Position numbers and translations under genes: made by a program. Below the pieces are notes generated by a model that saw only the letters and a list, made by a program, of their open reading frames with translations, made no database searches and was not told the origin of the DNA. Below, one piece after another: positions 1-10,340 of a stretch of DNA of 64,000 nt. Within the stretch, counting starts at the first letter, position 1. The number at the start of each line of letters is the position of its first letter. This DNA comes from an uncultured Paracoccaceae bacterium. GTDB lineage: Bacteria; Pseudomonadota; Alphaproteobacteria; Rhodobacterales; Rhodobacteraceae. The stretch lies in NCBI GenBank assembly GCA_951812305.1, contig CATOSB010000004.1, positions 682,001 to 746,000 on the forward strand, in the 5' to 3' direction.

Positions 1-487
1 AGCTCAGATGCGCGGCTCAGGATCAAGGCGAGACCGAACTCCCGGAACTGGTTCGCCAGGGTATAGTCACCAGATACATGGCGATCCTCGCCAAGGGGCT
101 CGCCTTCCACGAACGCCAGCCCCCGCTGGCCAAAAGCCCCGGCACCCGCGGCCGAAAAGCCAGGCGGCCAGGCCACAACCTGCTCCTCCGCCTGCGTGAC
201 TACCGCGATGACGTTTTGCGATTCATCGCCGACTTCGCGGTCCCATTCACAAACAATCAGGCCGAACAGGACCTGCGCATGATGAAGCTGCGCATGAAAA
301 TCTCGGGCACCTTCCGCACCCTCGAGGGCGCGCGGGTCTTCGCCGACATCAGGTCCGTCATCTCGACGGCCAGAAAACACCGGTTCAACATCCTGGAAAT
401 CCTGACCCTGTCACCACCTCAGATCATCGCACGGCTCTGACGGAACAAAACCCCGCAACCCTATCGGACAGGGTGCTTGGGAGTTAC
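1..487 (+). mobile_element. IS66-family element, right-hand part (window edge cuts it)
   Basis: This is the right end of the 1601 bp IS66 element found complete at 32100-33700 and 58184-59784. It ends in the terminal repeat GGTGCTTGGGAGTTAC at 472-487. Immediately after it, narK coding sequence resumes in mid-gene, so this copy is inserted in narK. The left end and one target duplication lie outside the window. One base differs from the complete copies (near 118), changing an Arg to a Gln in the transposase. Confidence 0.95.
3..440 (+). CDS. IS66 transposase (TnpC type), C-terminal part
   Basis: C-terminal about 145 residues of the DDE transposase of the IS66 element; the N-terminal part lies outside the window. 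It includes the motif [16 protein letters not shown], which holds the catalytic Glu of the IS66 DDE triad, and the C-terminal segment after it. The sequence is almost identical to the complete 471-residue copies in this window. The reading frame is intact to its stop at 438-440, so the gene is partial only because of the window edge. Confidence 0.93.
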   Translation, partial: LRCAAQDQGETELPELVRQGIVTRYMAILAKGLAFHERQPPLAKSPGTRGRKARRPGHNLLLRLRDYRDDVLRFIADFAVPFTNNQAEQDLRMMKLRMKISGTFRTLEGARVFADIRSVISTARKHRFNILEILTLSPPQIIARL

Positions 488-1662
488 GTTTTTTCTTTCC
501 CAAGAAAATCCAGGGTTATGCGCTGGGCATGAACGCTGGATTGGGCAATTTCGGCGTCACCACGATGCAGATTTTGATCCCGCTGGTGATGACCTTCGGG
601 TTGTTCGGTGGTGAGCCGATGATCCTTGAAAACACATCCGGTACTTTGATCGGCAAGATTCCAGCCGGGACGCCAACGTATATCCAGAATGCCGGTTTCG
701 TGTGGCTGTTGTTCCTCGTCCCGCTGGCATTCGCCGGTTGGTTTGGCATGAACAACATCCGTGACGAGCATGTTTCGCCCAACATTCCCAACCCACTGGG
801 GGCCTTCGGGATCATTGCCTTCATGCTGGTGATCGGGCTTGTCTGTGCCGCCTTCGGCCTTTGGCTGATGTTGCCGGAAAGCGTGGGTGGTTCGGGCTTC
901 GGCGTATCCAAGTGGATTGTTCTGCCGATCGTCATCGCGCTGACCGTGCTTTGCCTGAAAATGATCCCCGGCCCGGTCGGGCGCAACTTGACCCGGCAAT
1001 ACAAAATTTTCGGTAATAAGCACACTTGGGCGATGACGGTGATTTACACCATGACGTTTGGCAGCTTCATCGGCTACTCGGCCGCTTTGGCGCTGACCAT
1101 CAAAGTGGTCTTCGGGTTCAGCCATATCGAGGTCGACGGCGTGATGACCCATGACACCGCAAACCCCAATGGCCCGTCGGCTTTGATGTTCGCTTGGATG
1201 GGGCCGTTCATCGGCGCGCTGATCCGGCCCATCGGTGGGATGATATCCGATAAACTGGGCGGCGCGCGGGTGACGCAGTGGATTTCCATCGTCATGGTGG
1301 CTTCCGCGCTGGGTGTCGCGTACTTCATCCAGAAAGCCTATGCCTCGGCCACGCCGGAACAGTATTTCGTACCATTCCTCGGCCTCTTCCTGATCCTGTT
1401 TGCTGCCACCGGCATCGGCAACGGATCCACATTCCGTACAATCGCGGTTGCGTTCAACAAGGAACAAGCCGGCCCGGTTCTGGGCTGGACCAGCGCGGTC
1501 GCCGCATATGGTGCGTTCATCATCCCGAAGGTGTTCGGCGAACAGATGGGCGCAGGCACACCGCAATATGCCCTCTACGGATTTGCGGCGTTCTATGTGC
1601 TGTGCATCGTGATCAACTGGTGGTTCTATTTGCGCCCCGGCGCCTACATCAAGAACCCTTGA
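488..1662 (+). pseudogene. narK: narK, nitrate/nitrite transporter, 5' end removed by IS66
   Basis: Membrane transporter of the nitrate/nitrite porter (NNP) branch of the major facilitator superfamily. The frame is open from the IS66 boundary and starts in mid-protein with FFFPKKIQGYALGMNAGLGN, a conserved NNP stretch; the nitrate signature region and several hydrophobic membrane spans follow to the stop at 1662. About 390 codons remain. The N-terminal membrane segments would lie on the far side of the IS66 copy, outside the window. It is the first gene of the nar operon, 59 bp before narG. The next in-frame Met (529) would give only a truncated protein, so function is very unlikely. Confidence 0.9.
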
Positions 1663-3630
1663 ACTACGCCCCGGGATGCGCCTGACCGGGCGCGTCCCTC
1701 ACCCCAGGTGAGGAGCAAGACATGAGCCACCTACTCGACAAACTGAACTTCCTGCAATCGAAAGAGTTGGACCGATTTTCCAACGGCCACGGCCAGACCA
1801 CACGCGAAAACCGCGATTGGGAGGACACGTACAGAAACCGCTGGCGCCATGACAAGATCGTGCGTTCGACACATGGGGTGAATTGTACCGGGTCATGTTC
1901 TTGGAAGATCTATGTAAAATCAGGGATCGTGACGTGGGAAACGCAGCAAACGGATTATCCCCGCACGCGTCCTGATCTGCCCAATCATGAGCCGCGTGGC
2001 TGTGCGCGTGGCGCGAGTTATTCTTGGTATCTTTACAGTGCCAACCGGGTAAAAAACCCGCTGGTGCGCGGGCGGCTGATGAAAGTCTGGCGCGAGATGC
2101 GCAAGACCAAGTCGCCGATTGAGGCGTGGACGACGATCCAGAACGATCCCGTCTTGCGCAATGGGTATGTCGAGACCCGCGGCAAGGGAGGGTTTGTCCG
2201 CGCCTCCTGGGATGAGGCGACCGAAATCACCGCCGCCGCAAACGCCTATACTGCCAAAACCTACGGCCCGGATCGAGTTTTCGGCTTTTCGCCGATCCCG
2301 GCAATGTCGATGGTCTCTTACGCCGCCGGGTCACGCTATCTGTCGCTTCTTGGCGGTGTTTGCATGAGTTTTTATGACTGGTACTGCGACCTGCCGCCCG
2401 CCTCGCCGATGACATGGGGCGAGCAAACCGACGTGCCGGAGAGTGCCGACTGGTACAACGCTGGCTATCTGTTGCTTTGGGGATCGAACGTTCCGCAAAC
2501 GCGGACGCCGGACGCACATTTCTATACCGAGGCGCGCTATCGCGGCACCAAATCCGCCGTGATCTGCCCGGATTATTCCGAGGCCGCCAAGTTCGGCGAT
2601 GTCTGGCTGAACGTGAAGCAGGGCACCGACGCCGCGCTGGCGATGGCGTTCGGCCACGTCATCCTGCGCGAATTCCACCTTGACCGGCAGGCCGAGTACT
2701 TCCAGGAATATTGTCGCAAATACAGCGACTTCCCGATGCTGGTCCGGCTAGACAAGCAGGGCAAAAGCCTCGTTCCCGGCCGCTTCCTGCGTGCCGACGA
2801 TCTGGACGGCAAGCTTGGCGAAGAAAATAACCCAGAGTGGAAAACCGTAGCATGGGATCGGACGTCCAAAGGCCTTGTCGCGCCCAACGGCTCGGTCGGC
2901 TATCGCTGGGGCGAGGATGGCGAGTGGAACCTTGAAACCAAGGCCGACGGCAAAGACACCGAACTGGCCATGTCCTTCGTTCTGGACACCGATCAGGATG
3001 ACATCGTTGGCGTCGACTTCCCGTACTTCGGGTCTGGGGCGACCGAGTTCTTTTCAACCGGTGACGACCGCCCAGACGTGATGACCAAGAACGTGCCGGT
3101 TAAAAAGGTGAAGACCGCGGATGGCGAAATACTTGTCGCCACCGTCTTCGATCTGTTCTGCGCCAACTACGGGCTAGACCGTGGCCTTGGTGGCGATTGG
3201 GTAAGTGCAGATTATAACGAAGATGTTCCCGGCACTCCAAAATGGGCCGAAAAGATCACCGGCGTTTCCGCCGACAAGATCATCCATGTGGCGCGCGAAT
3301 TCGCTGACACGGCAGAGAAGACGCAAGGCAAGTCGATGATCATCATCGGCGCGGCGATGAACCACTGGTACCACATGGACATGAACTATCGCGGCGTCAT
3401 CAACATGTTGGTGATGTGCGGCTGCATGGGTCAGTCGGGCGGCGGCTGGGCGCATTACGTGGGCCAGGAAAAGCTGCGCCCGCAGACGGGTTGGTTGCCG
3501 TTGGCATTTGCGCTCGATTGGGGGCGCCCGCCACGGCACATGAACTCGACGTCGATGTGGTACGCGCATACCGATCAATGGCGGTATGAGACGCTGACAT
3601 CCGGCGAAATATTGTCGCCCACCGCGCCGG

Positions 3631-5032
3631 CTATGACATTCACACATCTTGGTTGCCGTCAGTCAGCTTTTCTGATTCTCTTGTTGAAAAGGGAGGCAAT
3701 GATGCAGCAAACGCTTGGGAACTTTGGGGATGCTCGCCTCGAAAAAGGGGGGCCTTGCTTCTGGATAGGCTGGTTGCAACAGGCGGTGACGGGGTTCGGG
3801 TCCGGCGGCTCGGGGGCACGCGGGCGGGCGAGATCCGGTTCACGCGGTTTCTACGCAATCCGGCTGTGACGCTAGAGGCAATGTGCGATGCGGCCTTTGT
3901 TCGGACCCGGGAGGCCTGCGAAGGGCGTGATATTCTGGCAGTGCAGGACACAACGGTAACGCGGTCGAGTGGCGGCGGTGGCGATTACCTGCATGCGATG
4001 ATCGCGGTGGATGCGCGGGATGGCGCTGTCCCGGGGGCGCTGGATGCAACGTTTTGCGAGCGTGACACCGGCCAACGTGCGACCCGGCATGCGCGTGCCT
4101 TCGAAGACAAAGAAAGCCACCGCTGGCTGGCGGCCACCGAGCGTGCGGGCGAGATCGCCGGGGCTGGGCGGATCACGATGGTGGCGGATCGCGAGGCCGA
4201 TATTTTCGACCTGTTTGCGCGCAGGCCCCAAAATGTGGAGTTGATCGTTAGGGCCAATCACAACCGCACGCTTGAGGGCGGTGATAAGATAGCCGAATGG
4301 ATTGCCGCCATGCCGAGGCTGGGCACGACCCTGCTTACTCTTCCCAAGAGCCCGGGGCGGGCCGCCCGCGACGCCAGGCTGTCGATCCGGTTTGGCCAGG
4401 CAACCATGAAGCCGCCGAAAAGATTGGAAAAAACGACATCTGCACCGGTCACTCTCACCTATATCGACCTGCGCGAGGAAACACCGCCTGACGGCGTCAA
4501 ACCCGTACACTGGCGTTTGCTGACGAGCTACGACATCATCAATGTCACCGACGCTTTGGACGTCGCCGAGCGCTATGCCAAACGCTGGAGGATCGAGGAA
4601 CTGTTCCGCACGATGAAGCGCAAAGGGTTCGACATCGAGGCCCTGCGCATCAACGACACCGGTCCGCGCAATCGCCTGATCCTGGCCTGCATGATCGCCG
4701 CGACGGTTGTGATGCAGATGGTCGCCGAACGCGATGGCCGGTGCCTGCGTCCGCTGACCGATGCCTTCGATGCCGCCGATCAACCTCTGCTGGAGGCGCT
4801 CAGCGCAGACCTCGAGGGCAAGACAGACCGACAGAAAAACCCCCACCCCAAAGGCAGCCTCGCTTTCGCCTCGTGGGTCTGCGCAAGGTTGGGCGGCTGG
4901 ACCGGATACTATGGAAAACCAGGGCCTATTGTAATCCTGTCAGGTTGGACCGAGTTCCAATCCATCAAACACGGCGCGTATATCGCAGAGAGTATACATC
5001 ACCGTGCATCGTGAGATGTGTGAATCTTATAG
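3631..5032 (+). mobile_element. IS4-family (Tn5/IS50-like) insertion element in narG
   Basis: A 1402 bp element bounded by imperfect inverted repeats (CTATGACATTCACACATCT at 3631; the complement of CTATAAGATTCACACATCT at 5032). It is flanked by the 9 bp direct repeat CCGCGCCGG (3622-3630 and 5033-5041), the duplication length typical of the IS50/IS10 branch of IS4. It carries one transposase gene. There is no second copy in the window. Confidence 0.95.
3699..5014 (+). pseudogene. IS4-family (Tn5-type) transposase, frame shifted in an A5G6 tract
   Basis: DDE transposase of the Tn5 type. The best start is ATG 3699 behind GGGAGGC; it gives MMQQTLGNFGDARLEK, matching the FGDARL start of Tn5-like transposases. 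At the tract AAAAAGGGGGG (3742-3752) the homology moves to the -1 frame (RGALLLDRLVATGG) and continues to 5014. Later motifs are DILAVQDTTV (first Asp), MVADREADIFDLF (second Asp) and the YREK signature Y-2-R-3-E-6-K in YAKRWRIEELFRTMK. Either one base was lost from the homopolymer, giving an inactive gene, or the site supports slippage. The -1-frame ORF also has an upstream TTG at 3653, but it encodes no family-like N terminus. Confidence 0.85.
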
Positions 5033-7658
5033 CCGCGCCGGAAGGTGATTGGGACATATCCCTGATAGATTACAACATACGCGCCGAGCGTATGGGCTGG
5101 CTGCCGAGCGCACCGCAATTGAAAACCAACCCACTGAAGGTGGCGAAAGCGGCAAAGAAGGCCAAGAAAGAAATCCCGGCCTATGTCGCCGAGCAGTTGA
5201 AATCCGGCAAACTGGAAATGTCCTGTGAAGACCCGGACGCACCGGAAAACTGGCCGCGCAACCTGTTTGTGTGGCGCTCGAACTTGCTGGGGTCTTCCGG
5301 CAAGGGCCACGAATACTTCCTCAAGCACCTGCTTGGCACAGATCACGGCGTCTTGGGCAAGGATCTGGGCGAAGACGGCGGGCAAAAGCCGAAAGAGGCG
5401 GTCTGGCATGAAGACGCGCCGCGCGGAAAGCTGGACCTGCTGGTGACCATCGATTTTCGGATGAGCACCACTGCGGTTTATTCCGACATCGTGCTGCCAA
5501 CGGCCAGTTGGTATGAGAAAAACGACCTCAACACGTCTGACATGCACCCGTTCATCCACCCGCTGCAGGCGGCGGTTGATCCAGCCTATGAATCCAAATC
5601 GGACTGGGAAATCTTCAAATCTATCGCGCATAAATTCCAACAGGTCGCGCCGGAAATCCTTGGGCAGGAAACCGATATCGTCGCCCTGCCGATCCTGCAC
5701 GACACGCCGGCCGAGATTGCGCAGGATCAGGTGAAGGACTGGAAAAAGGACGAATGCGAGCTGATCCCAGGCAAGACCGCGCCGAACTATATCCCCGTCG
5801 AGCGGGACTACACCGCACTATACGACCGGTTCGTGGCGTTGGGTCCGCTGATGGACAAGGTCGGCAATGGCGGCAAGGGTATCTCTTGGGACACCAAGGA
5901 CGAGGTGCAGCACTTGCGCGAGTTGAACGGTGAATGGCAGGATGGTCCCGCCAAGGGCTGCGCCAAGATCGTCACTGACATCGACGCATCCGAGGTTGTA
6001 CTGATGCTGGCGCCGGAGACCAACGGCGAAGTGGCGGTAAAAGCGTGGGAGGCTCTCAGCAAAGCCACCGGCCGCGACCACGCCTATCTGGCGATCAGCA
6101 AGGAAGATGAAAAGATCCGCTTCCACGACATCGCCGCGCAACCGCGCAAGATCATCTCGTCACCCACTTGGTCAGGGCTGGAAAGCGAGAAGGTCTGCTA
6201 CAACGCGGGCTACACCAACGTCCACGAACTGATCCCCTGGCGCACACTCACGGGACGCCAACAGCTCTATCAGGATCACCTCTGGATGCGGGCCTTTGGC
6301 GAGGGTTTCATGTCCTACCGCCCGCCGGTTGACCTGAAAACCATCACTGAAGAGGTGCAGGACGAAGGCGACACGCTGGTTCTGAACTTCATCACCCCAC
6401 ACCAGAAATGGGGTATCCACTCCACCTATTCCGACAACCTGTTGATGTTGACGCTGAACAGGGGTGGGCCGGTGATCTGGCTGTCCGAGAACGATGCCAA
6501 ATCGGTTGGGATTTCCGACAATGACTGGGTCGAGTTGTACAACACAAACGGCGTACTAACCGCACGGGCGGTGGTGAGCCAGCGCATGAAGGACGGCACG
6601 ACCTTCATGTATCACGCGCAGGAAAAGATCGTGAACACGCCGGGGTCAGAAAAGACCGGCAATCGCGGTGGCATCCACAATTCCGTCACCCGCGCGGTGC
6701 TGAAACCCACGCACATGATCGGGGCCTATGCGCAGCAATCTTATGGCTTCAATTACTATGGCACCGTGGGGTGCAACCGCGACGAAATGGTCATCGTCAA
6801 AAAGATGAAAAAGGTCGACTGGCTGGACAAGGAAAAGCCTTGGCAAGCCACCAGCAAGGAGGCGGCAGAATGAAAGTACGCGCGCAAATCGGCATGGTGC
6901 TGAACCTCGACAAATGCATCGGTTGCCACACCTGTTCGGTGACCTGCAAGAACGTCTGGACCAGCCGCGACGGGGTTGAATACGCATGGTTCAACAACGT
7001 CGAAACGAAACCTGGCACCGGCTATCCCACAGACTGGGAAAACCAGGCAAAATGGAACGGCGGATGGGAACGGTCAAAATCCGGCAAGCTGCACCCGAAA
7101 CAGGGCGGCAAGTGGCGGATACTCGCGAATATCTTCGCCAACCCCGATCTGCCGGAGATCGACGATTACTATGAACCGTTCGACTTTGACTATGACCACC
7201 TGAAATCGGCACCAGAGATGGAAGCCTTCCCGACCGCACGCCCGCGCTCGAAAATTTCGGGCGAGCGAATGGAGAAAATTCAGAAAGGCCCGAACTGGGA
7301 GGAAATTCTGGGCGGTGAATTCTCCAAACGCAGTCAGGATTACAATTTCGAGGGCGTGCAGAAAGAGATCTACGGGGAATACGAAAACACATTCATGATG
7401 TATCTCCCCCGGCTCTGCGAGCACTGTTTGAACCCGGCCTGCGCTGCATCCTGCCCCTCGGGCGCGATCTACAAACGCGAGGAAGACGGCATTGTCCTGA
7501 TCGATCAGGAAAAGTGCCGAGGCTGGCGGATGTGTGTGTCGGGCTGCCCGTATAAAAAAGTCTATTACACTCCTGCGCCTGAATTGGCCTGATGATTTTG
7601 ATGCCTGTGAATCACTTTGCCGCATGGTCACAGGCACGGAGGTTTCTATTTTGAGGGT

Positions 7659-8726
7659 ATGAGCAAGCGAGACAAAACAGTCACCTTATCCGACGAGCAG
7701 CGCATAGCGCTTGAAGCGCTTTGCCGCCGCCGCAAAGTTGAGGCCCTTGTTTGGAAACGTGCGCGTGCGTTTCTTCTTCTGGACACAGGAGAAGACGCCG
7801 GAACGGTTTGCCGGATTTTGGATATCGGTCCAACGGTTCTGACGGAATGGCAGTTCGCGTTTGCCGGAGCGGGGTTGTCATTTTTTGGCTTGAAGGGCTA
7901 CAGCCAGCGACAGGGGCATCTATCGGTGGAGCAGGAACGGGCTTTGAAAGCGCATTTCACCGAACATCCGGCACAGAACGTAGATGAGGTCTGTGCCTAT
8001 GTTCTGGCCGAGTGCGACCAGAGCTACAGCCCCTCGGGAGCCGCCAGGCTGATGCGCCGCCTGGGGTTTGTGTATAGGAAACCACAATTGCTGCCTGCAC
8101 AGGCCGATGAAGCCAAACAGGCTGCGTTTATTGCCCAATATGAGGCCATGATGAACGGGTTGGCCGCAGATGAGATGGTTGTCTTTTCGGACGCTGTTCA
8201 CCCCGAGCATCAGAGCCGCCCCGCCCATGGCTGGTTCCCAAAGGGACAAAAGACGGCCCTGAAGGCGACATCCGGGCGCAAACGGCTCAATATTCAGGGA
8301 GCGCTTGACCTTGAGACCTTCCAGTTCACCTTTGTAGAAGGCGAAAAGATCAATGCCCGGACAACCCAACAAATGCTGGAAAAGTTGGAGCGCAACAACC
8401 CAACCATGACGACCATCCATGTCTTTGTCGACAATGCCCGCTATCATCATGCCAGGATACTTCAGCCATGGCTCAACAGCCCGGAACGCCGGGTGAAGTT
8501 GCATTTCCTGCCAGCATATGCCCCGCATCTCAACCCAATCGAGCGCCTTTGGGGCGTCATGCACGATTGGGTCACACACAATCGCCACTATGCAACGTTC
8601 AACCAGTTCACAGAGGCTATTTTCAACTTCTTCCGTACGACACTGCCAGAAAAATGGCCTGAGTTCCGCGACACCGTCACCGACAACTTCCGCGTTGTAT
8701 CGCTCAAGGAATACAAAGTGATATAG
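7659..8726 (+). CDS. IS630-family transposase
   Basis: A 355-residue DDE transposase. An N-terminal helix-turn-helix region (DEQRIALEALCRRRKVEAL onward) is followed by the catalytic region: MVVFSDAVHPEH (first Asp), HVFVDNARYHHA (second Asp) and LPAYAPHLNPIERLWG (the Tc1/mariner-like PxLNPIE motif with the last acid). The start is ATG 7659 with GAGG a few bases upstream; an earlier in-frame TTG at 7617 has less support. The frame is intact here, unlike the copy at 30113-31185, so this is the likelier active source in the window. Confidence 0.93.
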   Translation: MSKRDKTVTLSDEQRIALEALCRRRKVEALVWKRARAFLLLDTGEDAGTVCRILDIGPTVLTEWQFAFAGAGLSFFGLKGYSQRQGHLSVEQERALKAHFTEHPAQNVDEVCAYVLAECDQSYSPSGAARLMRRLGFVYRKPQLLPAQADEAKQAAFIAQYEAMMNGLAADEMVVFSDAVHPEHQSRPAHGWFPKGQKTALKATSGRKRLNIQGALDLETFQFTFVEGEKINARTTQQMLEKLERNNPTMTTIHVFVDNARYHHARILQPWLNSPERRVKLHFLPAYAPHLNPIERLWGVMHDWVTHNRHYATFNQFTEAIFNFFRTTLPEKWPEFRDTVTDNFRVVSLKEYKVI

Positions 8727-8755
8727 ATACCCACGGGCTTACACCCGTGGTTCTT

Positions 8756-8893
8756 TCAAAGGTCAAGCTCCGCTTGTCCATTATCTTCTCGGCCCTGCCA
8801 TCGGACGTAATTCCGTATCGTTTGCTCGTCGACCCCAACGGTGGACACAAAAAATCCTTTGTAAACGCTGTGGGACGATTTTCGCAGCCGCAT
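8756..8893 (-). pseudogene. 45-codon internally deleted IS200-type tnpA (copy 1)
   Basis: A short intact frame from ATG 8893 to TGA 8756. It starts RLRKSSHSVYK, like the first residues of Y1 transposases, and passes straight into GFFVSTVGVDEQTIRNYVRW, like their C-terminal helix with the catalytic Tyr. The middle of the protein, including the HUH motif, is missing. It lies between two hairpins: GATAGCCC/GGGCTATC at 8903-8931 and CCACGGG/CCCGTGG at 8731-8750. It therefore looks like a minimal, non-autonomous IS200-type unit of about 200 bp. The identical unit is at 29946-30083. Confidence 0.75.
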
Positions 8894-8941
8894 TCTGCAG
8901 ACGATAGCCCGAAGACAATGGAAGGGCTATCATCCCCGCGC

Positions 8942-9385
8942 TTACACGCGGGGAGTTCCCGCTGGATTAAAATCATCATCGGGCTCGGGTGGCGTCTGGT
9001 TCTTGATGTATTCCAACCACACCTCGTCTGTCACGTTGCCGCTGCTGGCAACCCGGTAACCGCGGGCCCACAGGTGTTGCCCCCAATATCTTTTGCGCAA
9101 TATCCCGAACTCGCTCAGCAGCTTGTGCGAACTGCGCCCTTTCAGATATTGCTCCGCACGGCTGACCGACAGGTTCGGCGGGGTCGACACCGGCATATGC
9201 TCGTGGTCACGGTTGATTGATCCGGCATGCACAACCATCCCATGCGCCCGCGCCGTCTCGCGCAGCAACTCACGGCAGCGGTTGCCGACATCGCCGCCCA
9301 ACACCTGGTAGCGGTACTTCGTCACCCACACCAAGTGGTATTTGCAGTCCCAAACCGTATGGCTGCCACGCTTGTACGAATCCAT
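8942..9385 (-). CDS. tnpA: IS200/IS605-family transposase TnpA (Y1 HUH), copy 1
   Basis: A 147-residue single-strand transposase of the REP/Y1 type. It shows TVWDCKYHLVWVTKYRYQVL, the KGRSSHKLL and KRYWGQHLWARGY motifs, and the C-terminal helix VWLEYIKNQ carrying the presumed catalytic Tyr. The metal-binding HUH motif reads RDHEHMPV: Glu sits between the histidines where the family has a hydrophobic residue. Its 3' end runs into the hairpin CCCCGCG/CGCGGGG (8934-8953); upstream are hairpins around 9417-9463. No tnpB is present. It is nested in the IS630 element and identical to the copy at 29454-29897. Confidence 0.9.
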   Translation of the reverse strand: MDSYKRGSHTVWDCKYHLVWVTKYRYQVLGGDVGNRCRELLRETARAHGMVVHAGSINRDHEHMPVSTPPNLSVSRAEQYLKGRSSHKLLSEFGILRKRYWGQHLWARGYRVASSGNVTDEVWLEYIKNQTPPEPDDDFNPAGTPRV

Positions 9386-10340
9386 AATCAGGCATCTTAA
9401 CGCAAATGCCGCGATCCCGTCCGGCTAAAGCCGTGGGGTTTACAGATCCCCTATCGGGGACTCTAACCCGGAAAACATCAGGCCAATTCAGGCGCACGGG
9501 TATACAATTGGGAAAGCGGGAAATCCGAGAAATGCACCCTGTGCTATCCCCGAATTGAAAGCGGCAATCCGACGGTGTGCTCGGAGACCTGCGTGGGCCG
9601 GATCCGTTATATCGGTGTGATGCTGTATGACGCCGACAAGATCGACACGGCGGCAAACGTGCAGGCCAAAACCGATCTATACGACGCGCAGCTTGACGTT
9701 TTCCTTGACCCGAACGACCCAGATGTGATCGCCGCGGCGCGCGCCGAGGGGATTGCCGAAGACTGGATCAAAGGCGCGCAGGATAGCCCGGTCTGGAAAA
9801 TGGCGATGGACTGGAAAGTCGCCTTTCCGCTGCATCCCGAATACCGGACGCTGCCGATGGTGTGGTACATCCCGCCGCTATCGCCGATCCAGAATGCGGC
9901 AGCAGCCGGCGCAATTGGCATGGATGGCGCGATGCCGGACGTGAAAAACCTGCGTATCCCGCTGAAATACCTCGCTAATCTTCTGACGGCGGGCGACGAG
10001 GCACCGGTGGCGCAGGCGCTGGAACGAATGCTGGCGATGCGCGCCTATATGCGGTCGAAAACTATTGAGGGCGTCATCGACGAAGGCATCGCTGCACGCG
10101 TCGGCCTGTCGGGCCGCGTGATCGAGGACATGTACAAGATCATGGCGCTGGCGGATTACGAAGATCGTTTTGTCATCCCGACCACGCACCGCGAAGAGGT
10201 CGAAGAAGCGATGGACTTGCGCGGAGGCTGCGGCTTCACCGACGGCAACGGGTGCTCGACGGGCATCTCCAAGGGCTCCCTTTTTGGCGGCTTAAAGAAA
10301 CCCCTGAAAATGCCAGAGGAACCTGAGTTCTGGATAAGCG

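Larger units (their letters stand above)
1722..6873 (+). pseudogene. narG: narG, nitrate reductase alpha subunit, interrupted by an IS4-family element
   Basis: Catalytic molybdopterin subunit of membrane-bound respiratory nitrate reductase. The start is ATG 1722 behind GAGGAGCAAG. The N-terminal part (1722-3630) has the iron-sulfur cluster region NCTGSCSWKIYV and the NarG stretch NHEPRGCARGASYSWYLYSA. The C-terminal part (5042-6873) resumes at EGDWDISLIDYNIRAERMGW and contains YSDIVLPTASWYEKNDLNTS, the region of the Mo-ligand Asp. Joining the parts across the 9 bp duplication CCGCGCCGG restores one frame of about 1247 residues, the normal NarG length. As it stands the frame runs into the IS and ends at 3869, so no full subunit can be made. 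The stop overlaps the narH start (ATGA). Confidence 0.95.
7568..9502 (+). mobile_element. IS630-family element carrying two nested IS200/IS605-type units (copy 1)
   Basis: A 1935 bp element flanked by TA duplications (7566-7567, 9503-9504), as usual for IS630. Its ends are inverted repeats sharing GCGCCTGAATTGGCCTGAT. Removing it restores the narH codons TAT TAC AAT TGG. Between the stop codon of the IS630 transposase and the right inverted repeat lie two IS200-like units, both read on the minus strand. The same composite, nearly identical, is at 29337-31276 in inverted orientation, so the cargo moves with the IS630 ends. Confidence 0.93.

Noticed and set aside
484..1566. 360-codon open frame on the minus strand
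   Set aside because: Antisense shadow of narK; rich in His, Arg and Asp without any recognisable domain.
8747..9220. 157-codon frame antisense to the IS200-type units
   Set aside because: It spans two separate minus-strand units and their hairpins, so it cannot be a real gene.
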